Below, piece after piece: positions 54,940 through 64,000 of a stretch of DNA of 64,000 nucleotides. The position numbers were made by a program, and so were the translations under genes. Each line of letters starts with the position of its first letter. The stretch's first letter is position 1. The stretch lies in assembly GCA_026182355.1 (NCBI GenBank), contig JAPFBL010000034.1:186001-250000 (forward strand), written 5' to 3'. Origin of the DNA: Hermatobates lingyangjiaoensis. Taxonomy: Eukaryota; Arthropoda; Insecta; Hemiptera; Hermatobatidae. The notes below the pieces were generated by a model. It made no database searches. It was not told the origin of the DNA and was given only the letters and a program-made list of their open reading frames with translations.

Positions 54940-55345
54940 AAAAACTGCCCTAAAAGTTTGTGAAATCTCAGGTGGCAAAACTGTGATACCGGACGAACTT
55001 ACTATGAGATTCAAGGATCTCCAAGCGATCCTCACTTATTCAAATCGGTTTCAAGGTCAGTCTCAACATTTGCAGCAAGAGCGCAAACGGGCTCTTGTTG
55101 TGACGTATGCATAATTACACCGGCTCAACTTAACTAACAGTGCCCTATGTGGAGTCTGATTGCTAGAAGAATAAAGTCTAGAACATATTCTTCTCCAGTG
55201 CTCGCATTTCCTGCGCGAGCGAGAAGTACTAAAGAATAAGCTAGGAGATGAGGCCACTCTGAAAAGAATCTTGGCCAACACCAAATTCTAGCAAATAGCT
55301 GCCGGCCTTTACCGGAGACACCGAGCCATCAAAGCAGAGAGCTTT
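54940..55345 (+). pseudogene. LINE C-terminal fragment
   Basis: At 55135 onward it reads RLNLTNSALCGV, a stop, then SLEHILLQCSHFLRERREVL and LKRILANTKF, the cysteine-histidine end of a non-LTR ORF2. The preceding frame ILTYSNRFQGQSQHLQQERK may belong to the same element. Confidence 0.6.
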
Positions 55346-55894
55346 GGAAGCTCGAACTAGGAAGTAAAAAGTAGAATCAAAGATAAAATTAATTTTTTAT
55401 CTTAAAAAATCAACTTTTATTTTTGTGGAGTTTTAAATGTTTTTTAAACTTAAAGACTAAACTGTAGATAAGAATATAAGTTTTGGAATGATTCGTACAA
55501 ATTTCATAGGGTAGTCGTTGACCAATGGTGCAACTTAACGATTGCATGGTTTCATGTTCTTGGATCATGATGTGGTCAGAAATTAATTACTGTTAACAAG
55601 CAGTTCCCTGATAGTTCTACAAATGTTATCATAAGAGCTTCTGGGACTGGCTCATTTTTGTTTCCTTTGCAGCCAGAACAACTTTGGTGACCCTACCTGC
55701 ATCGATGTGTTTTCTTTTATGCTGTTTATATGTGTGTTCCATAAAAACAGGTGCACAATTTAGCAGCAGATAGCTCAATTGTATGTTTTCGGTTTTATAA
55801 ACGTTTGAAAAACATTGTAAATGGAAAAGTTTGTTGCTTGTTTTTTAACGCCTACACTTAGTAATGGGCGCTTAGTAATTACCTGTTCATTCTA

Positions 55895-56025
55895 CATTGG
55901 GAGTCCTACATTTTGTCTAAGTTATATTTAGAGTAGGGATTTTTTACGAGCACCTGACATCGAGGCTCGGGATCGATGATATAACATCCTCCCCGAGGGA
56001 CGACATGCTCAGATCTATTCTAAAA
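55895..56025 (-). repeat. SINE body fragment
   Basis: Inverse of AAATCCCTACTCTAAATATA and TAGGACTCCCAATG, with GTCGTCCCTCGGGGAGGATG on the minus strand, as in other copies of the family. Confidence 0.7.
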
Positions 56026-56060
56026 TACATGCATATTATTATTACCACAGAGGTTAGTAT

Positions 56061-56266
56061 GATTTATATTATTAATATGGCAAACTGTCATACCTCGTAA
56101 GATGATCTTGGAGTCGTTGGAGCGCTTTCGGACGTTGTCCATCTTCGATCGCAGCTAACCAGCCTTAGGTTAGTTGCGATCGAAGATGGACAACGTCCGA
56201 AAGCGCTCCAACGACTCCAAGATAATCTTACGAGGTATGATGATTTGCCATATTAATAATATAAAT
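56061..56266. mobile_element. Near-perfect palindrome, arms about 100 bp
   Basis: Arms 56061-56161 and 56168-56266 with a 6-bp spacer differ at only a few positions (CATACCTCGTAAGAT, GGACGTTGTCCATCTTCGAT). No coding capacity. Shares modules with the element at 6545. Confidence 0.9.
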
Positions 56267-56999
56267 CTATTCCAATAGCTAATCAGATTTTAAATGGAAA
56301 AGTTAAATCCCAAGATGAGTACATTCTCTTAATGAGGATGATGTGTACTTTATGACAAAGATTTGAGGAGTGACATCGCCACATTCAAATTTAATCGTTC
56401 GATTTGTTGTCACAATTACAACTTCTAGGGACCTAAGAATAGATATGTTTCGATCAACTGCCATGTTACTTCACCAGGAACTACAGTGCGGTGCTGCTTA
56501 GTCCCTTAAAGACGAAGTATATGCAATGAGACAGCAACAGTCTCTGAATTGGAAACTATAAATACCAATGTAGGCAAATATAAAGGGAATGGTTCACGAT
56601 GTGTGCTTCCGTCGCTTCGCATTGCCAACAGTGTCTGGGCCAGTACGGACATTTTAAGAACCAGGCTGACAAAAAACAATAAAATAATGTTTCTAAATTA
56701 TTTTACATGTTTAAGATTAAACAATTTATAACAAATACCTAGCTTACAGTTATTTGAAGTAAGAATACATTTTTTGGATACACTCAGTATTAATAATTTT
56801 TTCACTTAACATTACTTGTCTTTATTTTATATTTTTATGACTATTTTATTTTGTTTTTTTTATTTATTTTATAATTCATTTACCTTCTTATTTTATTTTA
56901 AACATATTGATATTTTGTGTTGGTGAGCTTATAAATATAGATGTCTACACAATACCTTAAGATCGACCAGCTCTGTGTTATATATATACGTTCCAGAAC

Positions 57000-58860
57000 T
57001 GTTTTGAAATCTTGTTTTACTTGTAGAAATCTTGGCAAGCAGAGGTCAGTAACCAGATTCACCAAAAAGTTTAACATTATACCGCAGTTGTGTCAGTAAT
57101 GTACTGTCAATATGCATATATTGACAGGATCTAGCCATATAACTAATATAGCACACTCATTTCTACATTTCTTCATCAATCAACCAATAATTAAACAAAA
57201 TAGACTTACTAATGGCGTAAATAATTTTTTGTAATCCTGTTCCTTCAAAATGTATGCAGAGAGTTTTTTAAAAAACTTATTCAACGAAAATTAGGAAACT
57301 CTACACACACCGTTAATTTGAGTTCTGTTATTGAATATAAAACATTAACTTCTTAATTAAATAAAAGTATATAATTCCATTTGTTCAAAATATGAGACAA
57401 TTGTATTGGGTAAAAGTTTGATTAGAAGAATTTCAAACCAGGTTTTTGATCCATGAAATAAATTACTGCTCTATTAATTAAATGACGTCACTTCAAATTA
57501 TTAATTGTAAAGCACAAATTTTCTCTTACCATTGATATACTTCAAGTATATCAGCATATTATAACATATATATTTATAAACATGTACAACAGTAATCACA
57601 ATAAAACACGTAATGGAAATTAATAAAGCAAAGAAGTATCAGTCGCTTTCTGATGACATTGTGAAAGCCCTCACAGCATATTATTCCTGTTTTTGATTTT
57701 TCTTAATGGTTTCTGTTTCATATATACATAACATTCTTTTTTAATATAATAAGGTATTTTTCATTAAATAAGATCCTTTATTACTATTAATGTATATTAT
57801 TGAATTAATATATAATAATATTTTTTTGTATAACGAATTTTAAATCATTAATTTAACAGGTTTCTTAAATAAGAATCTATATTTTTTTTAAAGATGTTTA
57901 TAAGCCTGAAATACTGTTGGTATTATTAGGAAAAATATCAAGATGGCGTCTCAAAAAAATGTTTACTTAAGTGGTAATTGTCTTTTCAAAATGATTCATG
58001 GTTTGTAAAGAAATACGTAATTACTCAAGTTTGGTATTTTTGAAATCACGTATTGTTAAATAACATTTCCTGCAAAATAAGACTGTTCAAAGACCAAAAG
58101 GGACTACTAACTAAACTACTATTATTTTTGGTTAAACAAGATACATAAACAACATACCTCTGGACTATTTTCATTGGTAGCTTCAGTAAGGTAAATGGAG
58201 TCGTTCTAAAAATTTGGTTTAGGAGTTTTGGTTAAGAAAATATGAAATTAAATTAATTGTTAAATTTTGAAATTATTTCTGTGACAAAAGCCTTGATCTA
58301 GTTAATAGCTGTATTTAAAAGGATGAACTGAAGAAATCATATTAAAATGTTGATAAAAACTAATGTATGAAGCTAAAGAGCCAATTAACTTCTGACCTTT
58401 ACTGCCTCATGTTACAATCTAGCTTTTAAATACAATACCGTTAAGGTAATTTCCAATAATCTAATCAATGCAATTTGATATCTTTTTACTCTATTAAATC
58501 TTTGAAGGAATCAGATATGTTTTGACAGGTTAGTTTTTTGCGTAGTGTTATTAATGATGATATTTAGGTTAGTGACATTGTTAAGCAATAACCAATTAAA
58601 TGTTTGTATTTTACCCGACAATTTGAAGTAAGGTAGTCAGTGAACTGTAATAAATTTCTGTGAAACTATTTGTAAACCAAATTAAATTCATAAATTTGCT
58701 AATAAGCGTAATCATTTCAAATTATTCGTAACATTCAATTGAATGATATTAATTATGTGACTCAGTATAATTCACAGACTTTTTTTTCTATTTCCTTAAA
58801 TAGTTTATTTTGTATTTACGATTATTAAAAGTAATAATTATATTAATCTCCATAATCATT
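57000..58860. other. Intergenic, nothing recognised
   Basis: AT-rich sequence before the coiled-coil gene. The promoter and noncoding first exon of that gene must lie here or further left, but I cannot place them. Confidence 0.4.
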
Positions 58861-58863
58861 TCA

Positions 58864-59290
58864 GAGGAAGAAAACATTCGAGAAAAATGGAATGTAAGAA
58901 CCAATCCGAAAACTTAGATTCGAATATATCTAAGCATAATTATAACCTGAATAGTTCTGAAAACATACCATGTTCTTCAAACGATTTTTGTGGAGATTCC
59001 ACGAATAGAAATAAAAATGATCAACAAACAGTAGATTCTGAAGATATGTCAAAAGTTTATAGAGAATATAAACAAATTGGATCAGAAATTATTGAACATT
59101 TGGAAGTAATCAAAGAAGAACGGTTTAAATTAGAAGCTGAATTGAGGAATATAATTGAAGAAGAAAAATTTGTTCTCGAAGAAATTACTTCAGGAGAGTT
59201 GTTATATGATCAATTGAAATCGAAGTCAAGTGAATTAGAAAATAAATTATCGTCATTACTTACCGAAACTGTTCAGAAAACACAACAAAG
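58864..59290 (+). CDS. Coiled-coil gene exon 1 (with start codon)
   Basis: The acceptor at 58863 is followed by 23 nt of 5' leader and then ATG at 58887. Donor CAAAG|GTATGT. Encodes 134 codons plus two bases. Low-complexity N-terminus, then a predicted coiled coil. Confidence 0.72.
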
Positions 59291-62200
59291 GTATGTTCAG
59301 TAGGTTTTTATGATATTTTTTGTGTGAGAAAAGTAATAAATTATTTATATATTTCTAATTCTATAAAACTATTCAACGTTCAAATTAATCACATCACATC
59401 ATCTTACTTATGTAGAATAATGTGCACTTAATCAGATGTTTGTGGTTTATTGATATAATTTTTTTAAATTATCTTTTTATCATATTCAAGTTTTTCTTAA
59501 AATAAATAATGAAACCTATGTTGCACATTTACTTTTTGTAGTAACCTTCAAACCATTCAAAATATTGAATAATTGTCAGTAAACTTAAACATAAACGAAG
59601 TATTAAGATATATGTATATCAATCACTGGTTTAGTTGATTGATTTATAATAATGTGTCTAGAATCATTATATGAATTGTGAAAATCTATTGAATGGTAGG
59701 TTTCTGGCCTTTGAAATAATGCCTAACATATAGAACTGAATTCCTACCTTCAAAGCATCTTAATCTTTGTAGAAGTTAAATAATTTTTCAGTTTTTGGTA
59801 CTCATAGTTATAAGGTTATCGCTATTATGAAAATTTATTTTATAGGATCCTCAATCGGTTTTTTTTTTTTAGTTCTGTGAATCCATGTCTCTAATATGTC
59901 CTTAAAATACTTTAGTATTTCATTTCGTAATGTGATTCACTAATAAGAAAATATTTCTGCTAACGAAATTCTTTTACTTTTTTCGAATTTCCAATTAGTA
60001 ATTTTGAGAAAGCAGTTTAATAGGTCTAATGTCAACACATTTCCATTATCATTTTCTCTGGAGCTTCTTTAACGAAATGAATTCTTAATCTAGCCAAAGT
60101 TCTTTGATCGCTCACAGAGGTATAGTACAAGGAAATTTGTAAAACAGACTACTTAATAACTTTCAACCTTGAACATTATTATAGAGTATTTTTTAATAAA
60201 CTTTCCTCATAGACAGAAATATTCTATCGTGTTCAGTGAAACATGAAGACGAAAACTTTTCAATAAATATTCTGATATAATGGAAGATTAAACAAGTAAC
60301 ATATAAACTCAGATATTTCTTTATTGACTATATTTATTGACTTTAGTGATAAAAATTTTTATTTTATTGACTTACTTCAACAACCTATTTTCTTTGTAAT
60401 ATTGACGCGAAAAATGTTTACAATAAACTCATGAAAATTGAATTTATAAATCCAATTTTTTTGTTAAGTTCCATACATGTTTAATTCATGAACTAATTAA
60501 ATGCATATCTGTTATTTTAATTAATAACATGTCATCATTACTTTAATGCCAATGGATTAAAAAGTGATAAAAGGGGAAAATCAATTTTGAGGTTTTGGTG
60601 GATTCATACCTCTATTGATATTTAATGCCTCTTGAACTTGTTTTTGATATATTTGTGATGGTATCAGGTTGTAAGTTGGTAGTAGATGTATAAATAAAAT
60701 TTGTTAAATACTTTCGTAGACACACAGTACAATGCAACATAGTATTTGTTAGGTATGAAGTCATTTTTGTGAAATAAGCCCTTTGTTTTTGGGTTGTAGT
60801 AATTCATAAGAAAAGGTACTTTATGTTCATTAAATTCAAACTAGTACTATTTTTTTACAGCTCTACTAGGAACTTTAAATTTTGTATTAAGTATAACCTT
60901 TATTTGGGGCCAGGGTAGCTCAAGTGCATATGTGCTTGCCTCTGGACTCTAGGTCCTGGTTCGATATTCACTCAGGCTGTCAGAAATGAAAAAATCTGAG
61001 TTTTTCGTCCCTAGGACGTTAAGCCAACTGTCTGTTCAATGTCAGGTTACTCATAACAGGGTAAAGATCCCTAGTCTAAATATACTTGAGTTAGGAAAAA
61101 TTTAGGACTAAATTCCCAATGTAGTTCATTGTATGGCATCACAATCTTTGGCCTATACATGGCCTCTCGTGGGACTGTCTCTGCAGCTTAACCATTGCCT
61201 TTATTTGAGTAATTCATGATGAAAATTTCGTGAATTTTGGATACTTGGAAGAAGCAATGATAAAGTAGTTAAATTGCATGTGTTTGAATACTGAGGATTG
61301 TTTACTGATTTTTTAAATAACTTTAACTTTAAAAGTGATTAATCTAATAAAAATTAATTTCCTTTCAAATTAAGGATATTAATCATTTTTTTATTGAGAT
61401 AAATTATAGAAGTTGATTAATTATAATATATAGTGTCTAATAACTTCTTTTAAAATTGGTCTTCTAAACTGTAGAAAATCAAAAGATAATAATAATCTAG
61501 TTAATTTATTATGCGTTTATAATCCCTTTCAAGTCGTAACGACAAAAAAATGACAATAATTAAACACCTGAACTGAACTGTATACTGATAACCCATTAGA
61601 TGTCATAGTAAATCTGTTAATCTCTTTCATTCATTTCAATAATACTAACTTACTGGTGTGTCAGATTTGGTGATAAGGCAAAGTGAATGATTATACTGTA
61701 GGATATAAATCGTTAAAAACCTGACGTGTTGCCTTGCCTTTGAACAACGGTCTTGAACCATAGCATCAATAATGTTTTAAACAAATATCACACTTACATT
61801 TTCATCATACTTTGTAGTATGTATGTATATATCTAGTTGCTCATTAAAATTAATCAATTCCTTATAAATTAATTGTTCATTATTTCTGATAATAAAATAA
61901 ATGTGGACTCTAAAGATTTTTTAAATGTATTATTCGTACTAAATAATTCTATTGATACTAAATAATTATGTATTTGTTTGTAGATTTCTTGAATTGGATG
62001 AGACCATTGGTTCGATTTCCCTTTATGATTCTTATGTAACTAAATTTAAAATGGACTACAGTAATCACTTAAGATGTTTACAAGAACGTTGGGAAAATCT
62101 TTCAATTGATTTGAAAAAACTTGATGAAAAATCAACCAAACAATGGAATGATTATTTAAAGAAATTAGAAGAAATCAATCAAAACTGTAATATCAAATAT

Positions 62201-64000
62201 TTTAAATTAGTGCATGTTTTTAAAAGTATTTTAGTTATTTTAGTTATGGATTAAACTATAATATAAAATAGATAAACATGCCTTCTGATATCAAGTTAAT
62301 ATAGATATTAAACAAAATGTAGAAAGATATAAATAATACATATTATAATTGATATCACCAAGCCAGTCTCCATAATTAAATATGATGATTCTTTTGTGAA
62401 GTAAGTTCATCTGTACTTGAAGTGAATGACAAGAAAAAAATATTTTGAACATTGTGAAAACTATTCAGAACGAAAGGCAATAGTTCAAAGTCAGTAAAGA
62501 AACAGAAATAAAAGGAAAAGCACACAACCTAGTGGGCAAAATTTATGGCTTCAACCTCTCCCAGGACGGCAAAGATGTGAGCGAGAGGGAGGGAGAGAGG
62601 GGAGGAAGGGGAGAGAGAGAGTGAGGAGGGACAGAGAGAGGGAGAGGAGGAAGAGAGAGGAAGGGCAGAGAGAGAGTGAGGAGGGACAAAGAGAGGGAGA
62701 GGAGGGAGAGAGAGGAGGGGCAGAGAGAGAGTGAGGAGGGGAGGGAGGGAGAGGGAGAAGAGGGACAGAGAGTGAGAGGAGGGAAGGATGGAGAGAGAGA
62801 GAGAAGGGACAGAGAGAGAGAGTGAGGAGGGGAGGGAGGGAGAGAGAGAGAGAGAGAGAGAAGGGACAGAGAGAGAGTGAGGAGGGGAGGTAGGGAGAGA
62901 GAGGAGGGGAGGTAGGGAGAGAGAGAGAGTGAGGAGGGACAGAGAGAGAGTGATGAGGGACAGAGAGAGAGTGATGAGGGACAGAGAGAGAGTGAGGAGG
63001 GGAGGTAGGGAGAGATAGTGAGGAGGGACAGAGAGAGAGAGTGAGGAGGGGAGGGAGGGAGAGAGAGGAGGGGAGGCAGGGAGAGAGAGGAGGGAGGGAG
63101 AGAGAAAGAGTGAGGAGAGAGTGAGAGGGGGGAGAGAGGGACACCAAAAGAAAATGACAACAAATATATAGCATGTATTTTTATGTATTTATACTCTACT
63201 TAGAAATATACATACAGGTTGAAGTATGCTTTAATTATATAATAATTATAATTTGTTCTAATGCATATCTAAAATGAGGTAAATAAAATTAGTATTTCGC
63301 CTTATTATTCCTGTAACACTATTAAAATGTAAAATTTCAACCCACTACAGCTCAACTTGAAAGGTTTCGTGCCAATAAAGGCGAATTTCAAGAGGGCTGG
63401 TCCAGCAGGAGACTGAAAACTTCACTGTCAGTTTTAAATAAATAAATAAATTCAGTTTAGGTTAAATAAATCAAAAAGCGTATTTTGCTAGTTTTCAAAT
63501 AGTTGGTATTCAAAAAACTGCTCTTTAATCTAACAGTAGTTCAATCAAATATGAATTAATATAGGTGTTTTCTTTTAAATATAAAAAAAATAAGAATATT
63601 TTGAATCACTCTTTGTTATATTTCACAAATGAAACAGTTGTCATTATCACATTGTTCATATTTTATAAAATAATTTACAATGTAATTGACTCTTTTGCTC
63701 TACAGACACTGAAAAAAAGATGGAAATAATGAATGAAGAGGAAAAACTGAATAATGAACTTGTTACTTTAATTGATACATATCGTGCAAAATGTCAGGCA
63801 AAAGCTGTATATGATTCTAAATTGATTTCATTAAAGAATGAAATTGTTAATGAAAATAAAACTATTGTCCTGCTTCAAAGACAACTTACTGAATGTGAAG
63901 AAAAATATTTAGATTTACGAGGAAATATTGAGACTCTTAATGCCGTTACAGAGGAAGAAAAGCAACTTCTGGAAAATACTATTAGCGAATTAAAGGAAAG
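58864..64000 (+). CDS. Coiled-coil protein, unidentified, 3' partial
   Basis: Three exons: 58864-59290 (ATG at 58887), 61984-62225 and 63706 to the window edge. The ATG exon is preceded by a TTTCAG acceptor, so a noncoding exon lies upstream. Residues 1-45 are polar and Asn/Ser-rich. From about 50 onward the protein is Glu/Lys/Leu-rich with heptad character (EVIKEERFKLEAELRNIIEE, QERWENLSIDLKKLDEKS, IVLLQRQLTECEEKYLDLRG). Exon 2 ends at a weak donor AAAA|GTATTT, chosen because it alone gives the phase exon 3 needs. A structural or centrosome, cilium or meiosis role would fit the composition, but I do not recognise the family. The gene continues past 64000. Confidence 0.65.
59291..60895 (+). 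other. First intron of the coiled-coil gene, nothing recognised
   Basis: AT-rich, no element boundaries noticed before the SINE at 60906. Confidence 0.45.
60906..61200 (+). repeat. SINE copy with tRNA-like head
   Basis: Head GGGGCCAGGGTAGCTCAAGT with B-box GGTTCGATATTCACTC, then TAGGACGTTAAGCC, AAAGATCCCTAGTCTAAATA and TTTAGGACTAAATTCCC. Most complete copy besides 16637. Confidence 0.78.
61984..62225 (+). CDS. Coiled-coil gene exon 2
   Basis: Acceptor ATTTGTTTGTAG. Reads FLELDETIGSISLYDSYVTK, then WNDYLKKLEEINQNCNIKYF. The donor AAAA|GTATTT is weak. The alternative TTA|GTGCAT at 62209 would not match the phase of the next exon. Confidence 0.62.
62575..63143. repeat. Polypurine (GA/GGGA) minisatellite
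   Basis: About 570 bp almost free of pyrimidines on the plus strand, built from GAGAGAGAGTGAGGAGGG-like units with GGGACAG variants. Two 200-codon minus-strand frames over it encode only Ser/Leu/Pro repeats and are artefacts. It lies in the second intron of the coiled-coil gene. Confidence 0.95.
63706..64000 (+). CDS. Coiled-coil gene exon 3, cut by window edge
   Basis: Acceptor TTTTGCTCTACAG. Only the phase taking one base from the previous exon is open. Reads TEKKMEIMNEEEKLNNELVT, then LVTLIDTYRAKCQAKAVYDS and so on, strongly heptad-like, to the end of the window. Confidence 0.7.

Noticed and set aside
62543..63174. Two overlapping minus-strand frames of about 206 codons
   Set aside because: They consist only of Ser, Leu and Pro runs from the polypurine minisatellite, and both frames are open for the same low-complexity reason.

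Overview
This is a window of animal nuclear DNA. It is AT-rich, its genes are split by GT/AG introns of 0.1 to 8 kb, and it carries tRNA-derived SINEs, LINE remnants, DNA-transposon MITEs and many Penelope-like retroelement (PLE) pieces. The main gene encodes a DNMT1 with RFTS, CXXC and tandem BAH domains. The second gene encodes an arthropod-type DUF4792/DUF4793 (APD1-4-like) protein. Together these point to an arthropod. The density of PLE debris and the large introns would fit a chelicerate such as a horseshoe crab, but the species is an inference.

Layout. From 1320 to 44001 (+) there are 23 coding exons of a DNMT1 gene. They cover everything from just before the RFTS domain to the stop codon; the N-terminal exons lie to the left of the window. 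All splice phases are compatible, and joining the exons gives 1339 codons plus a stop with no frameshift. From 48532 to 51334 (+) there is a three-exon gene for a membrane-anchored DUF4792/DUF4793 protein of about 398 residues. From 58864 to beyond the right edge (+) lie the first three recognised exons of a gene for an unidentified coiled-coil protein. The rest is introns and intergenic DNA full of repeats. These include PLE coding fragments (GIY-YIG and reverse transcriptase), a DDE transposase relic with a nested 56-bp insertion, a piggyBac-type MITE with TTAA ends, a second MITE with 29-bp inverted repeats, several SINE copies, three LINE tails and a 570-bp polypurine tract.

The most striking hidden signal is a set of small hammerhead-ribozyme motifs. 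At least five unrelated repeat families carry the same architecture: CUGANGA, a short hairpin, GAA, a minimal stem III, a cleavage site NUH, and usually a complementary stem I. Family A is the clearest: six copies keep the 4-bp inner stem I, a U-rich internal loop and a 4-bp outer helix. Many copies occur as head-to-head pairs, so the DNA can fold into long hairpins with a ribozyme on each strand. Two PLE coding fragments sit directly beside such motifs, which identifies these repeats as PLE termini. Several motifs lie in sense orientation inside DNMT1 introns.

The DNMT1 itself is intact as a reading frame but altered at positions that are normally nearly invariant. The motif IV loop reads GRPSCQG instead of GGPPCQG, the RFTS zinc site has Asp in place of a Cys ligand, and the CXXC domain has lost the KFGG segment. 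This suggests a diverged DNMT1, possibly a paralogue with changed activity.
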